Assembly: GCF_019669905.1 (NCBI RefSeq)
Contig: NZ_AP019777.1
Coordinates: 4,092,001-4,156,000, forward strand
Source: Methylomonas koyamae
GTDB taxonomy: Bacteria; Pseudomonadota; Gammaproteobacteria; Methylococcales; Methylomonadaceae
Length of the DNA: 64,000 bases
Reading direction: 5' to 3'
The notes beneath the pieces are model-generated. The model was given only the letters and a program-made list of their open reading frames with translations, was not told where the DNA came from and made no database searches. The position numbers and the translations under genes are program-made. Below, in pieces: positions 1 to 9,701 of the stretch (within the stretch, counting starts at the first letter, position 1; every line of letters starts with the position of its first letter).

Positions 1-259
1 GGGTACCGATCAGCGTGATGGCGCGAGCAATGGAACCGACTTGGGCCGGAAAGCCGTAGAAAGCGCTATTGACGATCTTCAACAACTTGGCGGCCAGCGC
101 TGCGTCGTTCTCGATCACAAACGCGGCGTCCTTTGCGGTCTTGGCGGAATCGTCGACGATCTTCTTCAATTGGAAGTAAATATTGGGGGGAGAAGCGAGT
201 TGGAGATCGCCCCGCAACAAATCGGCAATGGTTAACGTGGAGGGTGAGGATACTATCAT
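1..259 (-). CDS. HDOD domain protein, N-terminal part (cut by window edge)
   Basis: Reading the minus strand from an ATG at 259 gives an open frame that runs off the left edge (86 codons visible). The protein shows the start of an HDOD domain: a short lead helix (TIADLLRGDLQL), then PPNIYFQLKKIVDD, VIENDAALAAKLLKIVNSAFYG and the segment SIARAITLIGT, which is the classic HDOD helix pattern ending in the conserved NSAxYG and IxRAIxxLG elements. HDOD proteins are non-catalytic signalling proteins, often linked to c-di-GMP, motility or stress control. Whether a GGDEF, EAL or other output domain follows cannot be seen. No strong ribosome site precedes the ATG, so the start is provisional. Confidence 0.75.
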   Translation of the reverse strand, partial: MIVSSPSTLTIADLLRGDLQLASPPNIYFQLKKIVDDSAKTAKDAAFVIENDAALAAKLLKIVNSAFYGFPAQVGSIARAITLIGT

Positions 260-439
260 CAACAATTCTAAATTTATAAATTTGCACCTATACTAACTGG
301 AAATAGCATAGAAACGACTTTAAAGTCTGCGCTTAACCCTAGTCCATTTCAATGGAATTACAAGCTTTACCAATGCCGGCCACTCTCCCAGCCCATGTTT
401 GAAGCTCCCCATTTCCAACAAATACCTGGATGGTATTAA

Positions 440-2275
440 ATGTTTGCCAGTGACGCGCTCAAAGAAAAACTCATCGTCGTAGCGGAACATGACGAAATCT
501 CCGCGTTGAAAATCATATCCACGCTAAAAGCCAAAGGTTTTAGCCATATTCTCCAAGCCGCCAGCGGCGAAGAAATCTACCAATTACTCCGCCCTTACAG
601 CGAAACCCCCGACGCCATCGGCCTGATCGTGCTGAATACGGCGTTGCCGCAGTGCAAAGTCCATGAGATGTGCCGTAACCTGTCCAGCACCACGACCGCG
701 TCGGTGATTCCGGTGTTGTTGTTAAACAGCGAACACTTCGAGTGCGCCTCCGAGCATTGCCCACCCGAACCCGAATCCGATTGCCTGACTTACCGGATCC
801 ACACCCCGGTCAACACCCAGGAATTATTGTTGGCCGTGAAATTTCTGCTGAGCCTGAAGCAGGAACGTCAGTTGCGCCAACGCCAGGAAGAACAATTGAT
901 CAACGAGTTGGCTGCGAAAAACGTCATCGACGCCAAGCTCAAATTTCTGGTGGCGCACGACGAACTGACCGGCTTGTTTAACCGCAGCAGCTTCGAGCGC
1001 CAGTTACGCCTGATTTTGAACCGCAGCAACAAAACCCAAAAAGACGGGGCGCTGTTGTTCATCGACGTCGACCGCTTCAGCTTGATCAACGAATTGGAAG
1101 GCTTCGAGGTCGGTGACCGGTTGCTGGTGGAGCTGGCGATTCTGGTCAGAAAAATGACGCCGCCGGCCAGCCTGTTCGCCCGCATCGGCGCCGACGAATT
1201 CTGTTTGTTCATCGAGAACAAGACCAAGAAACAGGCACAGCTTTTGGCCGAAACCATCAAGAACACCGTCGACAATTTCCGTTTCTTCACCGGCGAAGTC
1301 TGCTACAGCGCGTCGGTTTCGATCGGCATCGCCACGCTGGACAATTCGGTATCGGCCTTCCACCCCGGAGAGATGATTCTGCACGCCCGCCAGGCCTGCA
1401 ATTTCGCGAAAAACACCGGCCGCGACAAGGTCTGCGTTTACAACAGCGAAGACCTCACGGTTAAGGAAAGGCGGCGAGATATTTATTGGGTGCCGTTGAT
1501 CCGTAAAGCACTGCGCGACAACAGCCTGTTTCTGGTATTTCAGCCGGTGGTGCAATTGGCCGACGGCAATATTTCCCATTACGAAGTCTTGCTCCGAATG
1601 CGCGGCGAGGGCGACGAGATCATCACGCCGGACCAGTTCATTCCGGTAGCCGAGCGCACCGGCTTGATTCACGCCATCGACCTATGGGTGGTGGAAAACG
1701 CCATCGACTTCCTGGCCGCGCTGCCGTCTTACATGTCCTACGTGTCGTTAGCGATCAACCTGTCCAGCACCGCGTTCCAGTACCCGGATTTGCTATCCAC
1801 GATCAGCGACAAGCTGGAAATGACCTGGGTCGACGCCGGCCGCCTGACCTTCGAAATCACCGAAACCGCCGCCGTGGATAACTTCGATAAAACCCGGCAC
1901 ATGATCAATAAAATTCGCGCTTTGGGCTGCAAATTCGCGCTCGACGATTTCGGCGCCGGATTTTGTTCCTTCAATTATTTGAAAACCTTTCCGGTCGATT
2001 ATGTAAAAATCGACGGCCAGTTTATTAAAAACCTGCTGGAAAACGAAACCGACCAGATTCTAGTGAAATCGATGGTGGAAATTGCCTCGAAATTGGGCAA
2101 GAAAACCATCGCCGAATTTGTAGAATCGACCGGCACCGCGCTTAAATTGAAAGAAATCGGCGTCAATTTCGGCCAGGGTTACGCATTCGGCAAACCCGAC
2201 CGTAATTTAATCGACAGCCAGGTTTCCAATGCGATATTGTTCGCCGCGCCCAAATCGCCCACCAAGGTTATTTAA
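440..2275 (+). CDS. REC-like / GGDEF (degenerate) / EAL c-di-GMP protein
   Basis: 611-residue cytoplasmic protein with no membrane segment. Residues about 8-130 form a receiver-like domain, 145-165 a charged linker helix (QERQLRQRQEEQ), 170-335 a GGDEF domain and 355-600 an EAL domain. The GGDEF signature reads GADEF (residues 250-254), so the second Gly is lost and cyclase activity is doubtful. The EAL signature reads EVL (382-384), but the other phosphodiesterase residues are present: Asn in INLS, Glu in EITE, the DDFG pair, the VKID lysine, EFVES and GQGYAFG. I infer a two-component-controlled c-di-GMP phosphodiesterase whose GGDEF part may bind GTP or be regulatory. It is a single-gene unit followed by a hairpin. 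Confidence 0.85.
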   Translation: MFASDALKEKLIVVAEHDEISALKIISTLKAKGFSHILQAASGEEIYQLLRPYSETPDAIGLIVLNTALPQCKVHEMCRNLSSTTTASVIPVLLLNSEHFECASEHCPPEPESDCLTYRIHTPVNTQELLLAVKFLLSLKQERQLRQRQEEQLINELAAKNVIDAKLKFLVAHDELTGLFNRSSFERQLRLILNRSNKTQKDGALLFIDVDRFSLINELEGFEVGDRLLVELAILVRKMTPPASLFARIGADEFCLFIENKTKKQAQLLAETIKNTVDNFRFFTGEVCYSASVSIGIATLDNSVSAFHPGEMILHARQACNFAKNTGRDKVCVYNSEDLTVKERRRDIYWVPLIRKALRDNSLFLVFQPVVQLADGNISHYEVLLRMRGEGDEIITPDQFIPVAERTGLIHAIDLWVVENAIDFLAALPSYMSYVSLAINLSSTAFQYPDLLSTISDKLEMTWVDAGRLTFEITETAAVDNFDKTRHMINKIRALGCKFALDDFGAGFCSFNYLKTFPVDYVKIDGQFIKNLLENETDQILVKSMVEIASKLGKKTIAEFVESTGTALKLKEIGVNFGQGYAFGKPDRNLIDSQVSNAILFAAPKSPTKVI

Positions 2276-2282
2276 AGTTTAT

Positions 2283-2300
2283 GCGGGGAAAAACTCCCGC
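2283..2300 (+). terminator. Hairpin after the REC-GGDEF-EAL gene
   Basis: Perfect 5-bp GC stem (GCGGG / CCCGC) around an eight-base A-rich loop, starting 7 bases after the stop codon. There is no T run, so it is a weak or factor-dependent terminator candidate. Confidence 0.35.
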
Positions 2301-2426
2301 GCTTAACAGCAAGCCAATTGGTTTACCGGCATCGCGCGCTCTGGTATATTCGGATTCGGCAATCCTATTTGCCATTGCAGCGTACTTAAACTTTAATAAA
2401 TAGAATTAAAACAAGGGGGAAGGACT

Positions 2427-2903
2427 ATGGCTGAATTGCTTTTCATCGCAACGACTATTTTCGTGGCTTATGTGGTATTTGTAGTATTAGGCGGCAAAAA
2501 GGAAGCTCCGGAAACTCCGAAAGCCGAGGCGCCCAAACCGGAAGCCGCCAAGCCGGCGCCGCTCGCGGAACCTGTCGCCCCGCCCGCCGCCGCCAAAACC
2601 GTAGAAAAGCCCACCAAACCAGCCCCCGCCAAACCAGCCGCGAAAACCGCCAGCAAAGCCGCTCCGGCCAAAACCGCCGCAACCAAACCGGCCGCAAATC
2701 CCGACAGCCTGAAAAACCCGAAAACCGGCGAAGTCGCCAAATTCCCGGCCAGCTACTCCTTTGCCAAACGCTGGATCAAAGACGCTCTGGTAGAAGAAGG
2801 CCTGCTGGACAAAGTCTATAAAAACAACGAGCTGGACGAGGCCACCAACGCCAAAATCCAAGCCGCGCTACAACAATTGAGAACGCTGGACAAATACCAA
2901 TAA
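2427..2903 (+). CDS. Membrane-anchored Ala/Pro/Lys-rich protein of unknown function
   Basis: 158 residues with three parts. Residues 3-22 form one hydrophobic membrane segment (LLFIATTIFVAYVVFVVLGG). Residues 24-95 form a low-complexity linker made almost only of Ala, Pro, Lys and Glu. Residues 96-158 form a compact C-terminal domain (FAKRWIKDALVEEGLLDKVYKNNELD). A good ribosome site (AAGGGGGAAGG) precedes the ATG. The linker composition suggests a spacer that carries the small folded domain away from the membrane. The domain family is not recognised. The gene stands alone, convergent with pilR, with a hairpin between them. Confidence 0.75.
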   Translation: MAELLFIATTIFVAYVVFVVLGGKKEAPETPKAEAPKPEAAKPAPLAEPVAPPAAAKTVEKPTKPAPAKPAAKTASKAAPAKTAATKPAANPDSLKNPKTGEVAKFPASYSFAKRWIKDALVEEGLLDKVYKNNELDEATNAKIQAALQQLRTLDKYQ

Positions 2904-2916
2904 CGACGGCGCCTTG

Positions 2917-2942
2917 CGGCAGCCTTGCGCAGGAGGCTGCCG
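2917..2942. terminator. Hairpin between convergent genes
   Basis: Perfect 8-bp inverted repeat (CGGCAGCC / GGCTGCCG) with a 10-base loop in the 44-base gap between two convergent genes, where it could end transcription from both sides. There is no U tract on either side. Confidence 0.45.
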
Positions 2943-2947
2943 GCCGC

Positions 2948-4288
2948 TTATTCCAGACCGAGTTTCTTCAACCGGTAACGCAACGAGCGGAAACTCATAC
3001 CCAAATATTTAGCCGTCGCGGTTTTATTCCAGCGGTTTTCCTCCAAAGCCGAACTCAGCGCTTTTTTCTCGATATCTTCCAGATAACTTTCCAGCGACAT
3101 TTTTTCGGCATCGAAATCTTCCGCCGCGGCCAAGTCCAAACCGGTCGGCAAATTCAAATCGTCGACCTCGATCACGCCGCCCTCGTGCAGCGCCAAAGCC
3201 CGCTCCAAAATATTTTCCAACTCGCGGACGTTGCCCGGAAAATAATACTGTTTCAGCGCATTCAACGCCGCATCCGACAGGCGCGGGATAGCAATGCCGT
3301 TGGCCCGCGCCAAACCTTGCAGCAGATGTTCGGTCAATTGCGGAATATCGGCGGCTCGCGCCCGTAATGGCGGCAGATTCAGTTCGATGACGTTGATCCG
3401 GTAATACAAGTCCTGCCGAAAACTGCCTTCCTGAACCATTTTTGCCAAATCCCTGTGGGTCGCGCTCAGCAAACGCACGTCCACCGGAATTTCGCGCTGC
3501 TCGCCGATCGGACGGATTTTCTTTTCCTGTATCGCCCGCAGTAATTTGACTTGCAAAGCCAACGGCAAATCGGCCACTTCGTCCAGAAACAGCGTGCCGC
3601 CGTCCGCGGCTTGAAACAAACCTTGCTTATCGCTGACCGCCCCGGTGAAGCTGCCTTTTTTGTGACCGAAAAATTCGCTTTCCATCAATTCGTGCGGAAT
3701 CGCGCCGCAATTGATGGCGATAAAAGCCTTTTCGCTGCGCGGGCTTTGCTGGTGAATCAGCCGCGCCACCAATTCCTTGCCGGAACCCGACTCGCCGCTG
3801 ATGTAAACCGGCGCCTGGTTGCGCGCCACTTTATCGATCTTGGAGCGGATATTGCGCATCGGCGCCGATTCCCCGAGCAACAAATCGCGGGTGCGGCGTT
3901 CCTTTTCGGCCACCCGGTTCAGCGAGATCTGCAAGGCATGGCTGACCAATTGCCTTAACACCGCCAGATCGACCGGCTTGGACAGAAAATCGAAAGCGCC
4001 TTTTTTCATGGCCTTGATCGCGATATCCATGCTGCCGTGGGCAGTGATCACCGCCACCGGCAGCGTCAAACCTTGGGCCTGGATGTAATCGACCAGTTCC
4101 AAGCCGTCTCCGTCCGGCAAGCGCATGTCGGTCAAACATAAATCGAAGGATTGATTAGCCAGACAATGCTTGGCTTCGGCGAGCGTAGCCGCGCTACGGG
4201 TCTGGATCTGCATCCGGTTTAACGTGATTTCCAACAGTTCCCGAATATCGGGCTCGTCGTCGACCACTAACGTAACAGGCATATTCAT
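2948..4288 (-). CDS. pilR: PilR-type sigma-54-dependent response regulator
   Basis: 446-residue NtrC-family regulator. Receiver domain at residues 5-120 with acidic pocket D10-D11 and phospho-acceptor D54. Central AAA+ domain with Walker A GESGSGKE, a GSFTGA loop (the sigma-54 contact motif, Ser replacing the first Ala), Walker B GTLFLDE and the arginine-finger region. C-terminal Fis-type helix-turn-helix (WNKTATAKYLGMSFRSLRYRLKKLGL). It is expected to activate type IV pilin (pilA) transcription with RpoN. Its start overlaps the end of pilS by 4 bases (ATGA), so the pair is translationally coupled. pilA itself is not in the window. Confidence 0.92.
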   Translation of the reverse strand: MNMPVTLVVDDEPDIRELLEITLNRMQIQTRSAATLAEAKHCLANQSFDLCLTDMRLPDGDGLELVDYIQAQGLTLPVAVITAHGSMDIAIKAMKKGAFDFLSKPVDLAVLRQLVSHALQISLNRVAEKERRTRDLLLGESAPMRNIRSKIDKVARNQAPVYISGESGSGKELVARLIHQQSPRSEKAFIAINCGAIPHELMESEFFGHKKGSFTGAVSDKQGLFQAADGGTLFLDEVADLPLALQVKLLRAIQEKKIRPIGEQREIPVDVRLLSATHRDLAKMVQEGSFRQDLYYRINVIELNLPPLRARAADIPQLTEHLLQGLARANGIAIPRLSDAALNALKQYYFPGNVRELENILERALALHEGGVIEVDDLNLPTGLDLAAAEDFDAEKMSLESYLEDIEKKALSSALEENRWNKTATAKYLGMSFRSLRYRLKKLGLE

Positions 4289-5907
4289 ATTTCAATCGCC
4301 GCCCGATCGGCATTCGCCAATAACAAGGTAAAACAGGATTTTTCGCCGGGGGCGTAATTCAACTCGGCCCGGTTCAATTCGGCCAATTCCTTGGAAATGT
4401 AAAGCCCCAACCCGGTCCCCTGGTGAGACGTGGTGAAAAACGGTTCGAACAGATGCTGTAGATTGTCGGCGCCGATACCGGGCCCGTTGTCTATCACGCT
4501 GATGTAAGGCGAGCCTTGCGCCATGCCCGCCTCGACCAGAATCGGCCCCGCTTCCGGCCGGCCGTACTTCAACGCATTGGCGCACAGATTGTCCAGAATC
4601 TGCTTCAAATGACCGGCGTCGATACAGGCAGCGAGTGCGTGGGTCTGAAACGACAGTTTGAACGTATCCTCCGCCAGCCCCAGATTGAGGCGTTGTTCGC
4701 TCAAGTAAGCCGGCAGCCACTGGTCGAGCACGATTTTTTGCTTCTGCGACGGCGCCCGCCGCGACAGCTTCAGAATGTCTTCGATGATACCATTCACCCG
4801 CTGGCAGTGAATCCGGATGATTTCGGTCAGGCGCAAATCCTGGGCATCCAGCGCCCGCGATTCCGCCAACAATTGGCCGGCATGGCTGATCGCTGCCAGC
4901 GGGTTGCGGATTTCGTGGGCGATACTGGCCGTCAACCGGCCCAAGGAGGCTAATTTGCTTTGTTGCAAGCGCTGATTGTACAAGGCGATGTCTTCGAAAA
5001 TCATCATGTTCAAAGTTTCTTCTTCCACGGCCAACGCCGAGAACTGAACTTGAATTTCGCTACGGTCGGGCAAAGATACGATGGCAAAATCCTGCTCGCG
5101 GCGTTCGCGCCACATCTCGAACGCTTGCTGCAATTGCGGCGAGATTTCGGCCAATGCCTGCGGCTGCCGTTCCAGCCCCAACAAGCGCAATGCCGATTGG
5201 TTGGACAATTGGGTGGCCTGGCGGTCGTCGACGATCATGATGCCGGATTGCAAATGCTGAATGATGTAGCGGTTCAGGCTTTCCAGGCGGGCGATGGTCT
5301 GCTCGTGGCGTTGCGCCAGAATCGCGGCCTGCTCGGCGCGTTGCGCCAGGATCACCGACAGAAAGGCAATCGAAAAAAAAGCCACGCCGAGCATGCCGGC
5401 ATAGGTCAGCGTCGTGGTTTCGAAGGCGCGGGTCTGGATTGCATAAAGCTCCTCGGCCAAAATCGCCAGGCTGGCCAAGGCGGCAAACAAGATCGCGCAA
5501 CGGCCGCCGACCAACAGTCCGCCGGCCGCTATCGATATCGCCAATAAGATGCCGATGCCGCTGCCGACGCCGCCACTGGCGTGCATCATCAACGTGACCA
5601 ACACAATATCGGTAAAGATGAAAATCTGAGCCAATCTGGCGTAACCCAGCCGTTGGCGAAATGCGATCGGCCCGGCAATCAACGAAATCGCCAAATAGGC
5701 CGCACTGGCGAACTGGTACAATGCCGCGTCGTAGGCGCCGAGCAAGGACGGGCCGAAACGCAAATAAAACAGCATCGAGAACAGGCTGGCCGTGACGAAA
5801 CGGTACAGGGCAAAGATTTTCAGCATCAGCCAAGCCTGCCGACTGGGAATACCGTAACCTTTGGAAAAGGGACAGGGGTATAAAGTGTCGGCCGCAGGGG
5901 TTCGCAT
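4285..5907 (-). CDS. pilS: PilS-type membrane sensor histidine kinase
   Basis: About 540 residues. Six hydrophobic segments lie in the first 190 residues (typical of PilS), followed by a PAS-like region, a HisKA box with the phospho-accepting histidine in SIAHEIRNPLAA, and an HATPase domain with N box DNLCANALKYG, G1 DNGPGIG and G2 GTGLGLYI. It is the cognate kinase of PilR, and in Pseudomonas it senses pilin in the membrane. Start choice: the frame stays open to a TTG at 5952, but similarity to PilS begins only shortly before the first membrane helix, so the ATG at 5907 is preferred. It is divergent from sucC. Confidence 0.9.
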   Translation of the reverse strand: MRTPAADTLYPCPFSKGYGIPSRQAWLMLKIFALYRFVTASLFSMLFYLRFGPSLLGAYDAALYQFASAAYLAISLIAGPIAFRQRLGYARLAQIFIFTDIVLVTLMMHASGGVGSGIGILLAISIAAGGLLVGGRCAILFAALASLAILAEELYAIQTRAFETTTLTYAGMLGVAFFSIAFLSVILAQRAEQAAILAQRHEQTIARLESLNRYIIQHLQSGIMIVDDRQATQLSNQSALRLLGLERQPQALAEISPQLQQAFEMWRERREQDFAIVSLPDRSEIQVQFSALAVEEETLNMMIFEDIALYNQRLQQSKLASLGRLTASIAHEIRNPLAAISHAGQLLAESRALDAQDLRLTEIIRIHCQRVNGIIEDILKLSRRAPSQKQKIVLDQWLPAYLSEQRLNLGLAEDTFKLSFQTHALAACIDAGHLKQILDNLCANALKYGRPEAGPILVEAGMAQGSPYISVIDNGPGIGADNLQHLFEPFFTTSHQGTGLGLYISKELAELNRAELNYAPGEKSCFTLLLANADRAAIEI

Positions 5908-6005
5908 TGCCCGTCGTTTTTTCAGGAGTTGTTTAAAATTAGTGTCCGGCAATCATAGCACCAACTTGGAACGCCGCGATGTCCGCCTCAACATGGAGCA
6001 CCTAG

Positions 6006-7175
6006 ATGAACATTCACGAATACCAGGCGAAACAACTATTTACAGATTTTTCAATCCCGGTTCCGCGCGGTGCGGTGGCAGCCAATGCCGCCGAAGCGCA
6101 GGATGCCGCGCGCCAATTGGCCGGTTCGGCTTGCGTCGTCAAAGCGCAAATCCACGCCGGCGCCCGCGGCAAGGCCGGCGGCGTAAAACTGGCCCGCAGC
6201 CCGGAACAAGCCGGACAATTCGCCGCGGACATGCTGGGTACGCGCTTGGTAACCCACCAGACCGATGCCGCCGGCTTACCGGTCAATAGCGTCTGGATCG
6301 AAGAGGCTTCGGCGATCAAATCCGAATTTTATTTGAGCCTGCTGCTGGATCGGGAAAGCGAACGCCTGATTTTCATCGCCTCCGCTGCCGGCGGCATGGA
6401 TATCGAAGCGGTCGCCGCGCAAACCCCGGAAAAAATAGTCAAAGTACCGGTACACCCGGCCGCCGGCCTGCAGCCCTACCAAGGCCGGCAAATCGGCGCG
6501 GCGTTCGGCTTGGGCAAAGAGCAGCAGGGCCAATTGCAAACCATTTTGGAAGGCATCTACCGCTTGTTCCTGGCCAAGGATTGCAGCCAGATCGAAATCA
6601 ATCCGCTGATCGAAACCGCAGACGGCAGGCTGGTAGCCTTGGACGCCAAAATCAATTTCGACGACAACGCGCTCGCCTTGCACCCCGACATCGCCGCCAT
6701 GCGCGACGCGTCGCAGGAAGACGCCAAGGAAGCCGAAGCCAAGCAGTTCGATCTGAATTACGTCACGCTGGGCGGCAATATCGGCTGCATGGTTAACGGC
6801 GCCGGCCTGGCGATGGCGACGATGGACATGGTTAAACTGAAAGGCGGCGCACCGGCCAATTTTCTCGACGTTGGCGGCGGCACCAATAAAGACAAGGTCA
6901 AGGAAGCCTTCAAACTGATTTTGTCCGACGGCACCGTCAAGGCGGTGCTGGTCAATATCTTCGGCGGCATCGTCAAATGCGACGTCATCGCCGCCGGCAT
7001 TCTGGCAGCGGTCGAGGAAATGCATTTGACCATTCCGGTCGTGGTACGTTTGGAGGGCACTAACGTCGAGCAGGGCAAAACCATGTTAAGCCAGTCCGGA
7101 TTGGGCTTGGCAACGGCGGACGATTTAAACCAAGCCGCGGAATTGGCGGTTAAATTGGCGGAGGGCGTAGCGTAA
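6006..7175 (+). CDS. sucC: Succinyl-CoA synthetase beta subunit (ADP-forming)
   Basis: 389 residues, the usual SucC length. ATP-grasp domain from the N-terminus ([28 protein letters not shown]), metal/nucleotide residues in EINPLIE, and a C-terminal CoA-ligase domain with [16 protein letters not shown] and [13 protein letters not shown]. With SucD it converts succinyl-CoA, ADP and phosphate to succinate, CoA and ATP in the TCA cycle. The stop codon overlaps the sucD ATG by one base. The related malate-CoA ligase (MtkA) was considered, but no serine-cycle genes are adjacent and the partner is a very close SucD. Confidence 0.9.
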   Translation: MNIHEYQAKQLFTDFSIPVPRGAVAANAAEAQDAARQLAGSACVVKAQIHAGARGKAGGVKLARSPEQAGQFAADMLGTRLVTHQTDAAGLPVNSVWIEEASAIKSEFYLSLLLDRESERLIFIASAAGGMDIEAVAAQTPEKIVKVPVHPAAGLQPYQGRQIGAAFGLGKEQQGQLQTILEGIYRLFLAKDCSQIEINPLIETADGRLVALDAKINFDDNALALHPDIAAMRDASQEDAKEAEAKQFDLNYVTLGGNIGCMVNGAGLAMATMDMVKLKGGAPANFLDVGGGTNKDKVKEAFKLILSDGTVKAVLVNIFGGIVKCDVIAAGILAAVEEMHLTIPVVVRLEGTNVEQGKTMLSQSGLGLATADDLNQAAELAVKLAEGVA

Positions 7176-8047
7176 TGGCTATCTTGATCGATAAAAACAC
7201 TAAAGTCATTTGCCAGGGTTTCACCGGCAAACAAGGCACCTTCCACTCCGAACAGGCCCTGGCCTACGGCACGCAACTGGTCGGCGGCGTCACGCCGGGC
7301 CGCGGCGGTTCCGCGCATTTGAATTTGCCGGTATTCGACACGGTCGAGCAAGCCGTCCAAGCTACCGGCGCCAACGCCACGATGATATACGTGCCGCCTT
7401 TCTTCGCCGCCGACGCGATTTTGGAAGCGGTCGCTGCCGGCATCGAGTTGATCGTCTGCATTACCGAGGGCATCCCGGTATTGCAGATGCTGAAAGTTAA
7501 AGCCGCGATGCAGGGTACGAAATCGTTGCTGGTCGGCCCCAACTGCCCCGGCGTCATCACACCGGGCCAATGCAAGATCGGCATCATGCCCGGCCATATT
7601 CACCAACCCGGCAAAATCGGCATCGTTTCCCGTTCCGGCACCCTGACTTACGAAGCGGTCCACCAAACCACCCGCGAGGGCCTGGGCCAAAGCACCTGCG
7701 TCGGTATCGGCGGCGATCCGATCCACGGCATGAACTTCATCGACGTGCTGCAGCGGTTCCAGGACGATCCGCAAACCGAGGGTATCGTCATGGTCGGCGA
7801 AATCGGCGGCAGCGACGAGGAACAGGCGGCGGAATTCATCAAAGCCCGGGTGACGAAGCCGGTAGTCGGCTATATCGCCGGCCAAACCGCACCGCCCGGC
7901 AAACGCATGGGCCACGCCGGCGCCATCGTCACCGGCGGCAGCGGCACCGCGGCCGGCAAGGTCGCGGCGATGAAGGCGGCCGGCGTCAGCATGGTCAGTT
8001 CGCCGTCGGATATCGGTGCGGCAATGCGGGCTTGTTTTTCGAAGTAA
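7175..8047 (+). CDS. sucD: Succinyl-CoA synthetase alpha subunit
   Basis: 290 residues, near-identical in layout to E. coli SucD: N-terminal CoA-binding Rossmann domain ([19 protein letters not shown]), [21 protein letters not shown] and the phosphohistidine segment [10 protein letters not shown]. The phosphorylated histidine carries the phosphate between succinyl phosphate and the nucleotide. It is coupled to sucC by a one-base overlap and followed after 3 bases by nadE, so sucC-sucD-nadE probably form one transcript. Confidence 0.93.
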   Translation: MAILIDKNTKVICQGFTGKQGTFHSEQALAYGTQLVGGVTPGRGGSAHLNLPVFDTVEQAVQATGANATMIYVPPFFAADAILEAVAAGIELIVCITEGIPVLQMLKVKAAMQGTKSLLVGPNCPGVITPGQCKIGIMPGHIHQPGKIGIVSRSGTLTYEAVHQTTREGLGQSTCVGIGGDPIHGMNFIDVLQRFQDDPQTEGIVMVGEIGGSDEEQAAEFIKARVTKPVVGYIAGQTAPPGKRMGHAGAIVTGGSGTAAGKVAAMKAAGVSMVSSPSDIGAAMRACFSK

Positions 8048-8050
8048 TCG

Positions 8051-9697
8051 ATGACCTTGCAAATCGCCTTAGCTCAACTCAATTTCACCGTTGCCGATAT
8101 TCCCGGCAACGTCGGCAAAATCCTGGCTGCGGCCGAGCAAGCTCGCCAACGCCGGGCCGACGTCGTCGTGTTTCCGGAATTGTGCGTAACCGGCTATCCG
8201 CCGGAGGACCTGTTGCTGCGCGCCGATTTCCTGGCACAAAGCGAACGGGCCGTGCAGCAACTGGTCGCGCAAATCCGCGGCATCACTGCGGTGATCGGCT
8301 TCCCGCGTCGCCTGGATGGCAAACTGTACAACGCCGCAGCGGCAATCCGCGACGGCGCTATCGTCGCCGAATACCACAAAACCGCCCTGCCCAATTACGG
8401 CGTATTCGACGAACAACGCTACTTCAAGCCCGGAACCGGCTGCTGCCTATTCGAAGCCAACGGTTGCAAACTGGCGTTGGCTATCTGCGAGGACGTCTGG
8501 CTGCCGGATACCATGGCCGCTAATCGCGCCGCCGGCGCCGACATCGTGCTGGCTTTGAACGCGTCGCCGTTCCACGCCGGCAAAATGCAGCAACGCGAAG
8601 ATGTCATCTGCAACCACGTCCGCGCTGCAGGCATCCCGCTGGTTTATGTCAATCAGGTCGGCGGCCAGGACGAGTTGGTATTCGACGGCGCCTCGTTCGT
8701 CGCCGATAAAAGCGGCGCAGTCGTCTACCGTGCGGCGGAATTCGAAGAGCAGCTCGATGTGGTCGAATTCAACGGCGCCACTCCTACCGGAACCGGCGTA
8801 GTCGCGCTTTACCGACCGATAGTCAGCGAATACAAGGCCCTGGTGCTCGGCATTCGCGATTATGTACGCAAGAACGGCTTTCAGGGCGCGATTTTGGGCT
8901 TGTCCGGCGGCATCGATTCGGCGCTGGTGCTGGCTTTGGCTGTCGATGCGTTGGGCGCCGACAAGGTCGAAGCGGTGGCAATGCCGTCGCGCTACACCGC
9001 CGATATCAGCAACGAAGACGCCCGGCTGGAAGCCGAGGCGCTGGGGGTAAATTTCCACACCCTACCGATCGAACCCGCCGTCAACGCTTTTTCCGACATG
9101 CTGGCGCCCTTGTTCGCCGGCAGCCGAAAAGACACTACGGAGGAAAACATCCAGGCCCGCTGCCGCGGCGTGTTGTTGATGGCTTTATCCAACAAGCAAG
9201 GCAAACTATTGCTGACCACCGGCAACAAAAGCGAAATGAGCGTCGGCTACGCCACGCTGTATGGCGACATGGCCGGCGGTTTTGCGCCGTTAAAGGACGT
9301 ATCCAAATTGATGGTCTATAAATTGGCCGAATACCGCAACAGCCTGTCGCCTGTGATTCCGGAGCGGGTCATCACCCGGCCGCCGTCGGCCGAGCTGGCG
9401 CCGGACCAAAAAGACGAAGACTCGCTGCCGCCTTACTCGGTGCTGGATCCGATTCTGGCCCTGTACATCGAACAGGACCAATCGGCCGCCGACATTGTCG
9501 CGCGGGGCTATCCGCGCGACGCGGTCGAACGCGCCGTCTCGCTGGTCGACCGTAACGAATACAAACGCCGGCAATCGCCGCCGGGCATCCGCATCACGCC
9601 CAGGGCGTTCGGCCGCGACCGGCGCTATCCCATTTCATCGGCTTACCGCGGCGCCGCCGCGCTTAATCCAACAGCGCCCGACAACGTTAAGGAGTAA
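8051..9697 (+). CDS. nadE: Glutamine-dependent NAD+ synthetase
   Basis: 548 residues with two domains. The N-terminal nitrilase-type glutaminase has its Glu-Lys-Cys triad in FPELCVTGYPPEDL, YHKTALPNYG and LAICEDVW. The C-terminal N-type ATP pyrophosphatase has the P-loop GLSGGIDSAL and the segments TTGNKSEMSVGY and LAPDQKDEDSLPPY. It makes NAD+ from deamido-NAD+, ATP and glutamine in the cytoplasm. The two-domain form means no separate ammonia channel partner is needed. It is tightly spaced behind sucD and ahead of the secreted unknown at 9702. Confidence 0.94.
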   Translation: MTLQIALAQLNFTVADIPGNVGKILAAAEQARQRRADVVVFPELCVTGYPPEDLLLRADFLAQSERAVQQLVAQIRGITAVIGFPRRLDGKLYNAAAAIRDGAIVAEYHKTALPNYGVFDEQRYFKPGTGCCLFEANGCKLALAICEDVWLPDTMAANRAAGADIVLALNASPFHAGKMQQREDVICNHVRAAGIPLVYVNQVGGQDELVFDGASFVADKSGAVVYRAAEFEEQLDVVEFNGATPTGTGVVALYRPIVSEYKALVLGIRDYVRKNGFQGAILGLSGGIDSALVLALAVDALGADKVEAVAMPSRYTADISNEDARLEAEALGVNFHTLPIEPAVNAFSDMLAPLFAGSRKDTTEENIQARCRGVLLMALSNKQGKLLLTTGNKSEMSVGYATLYGDMAGGFAPLKDVSKLMVYKLAEYRNSLSPVIPERVITRPPSAELAPDQKDEDSLPPYSVLDPILALYIEQDQSAADIVARGYPRDAVERAVSLVDRNEYKRRQSPPGIRITPRAFGRDRRYPISSAYRGAAALNPTAPDNVKE

Positions 9698-9701
9698 ATT
9701 C

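Noticed and set aside
41..235. Plus-strand frame at the left edge
   Set aside because: It is the shadow of the HDOD gene on the minus strand, which shows clear family motifs.
6006..8047. Malate-CoA ligase (mtkA-mtkB) instead of sucC-sucD
   Set aside because: The alpha subunit follows E. coli SucD closely throughout and no serine-cycle genes are nearby.
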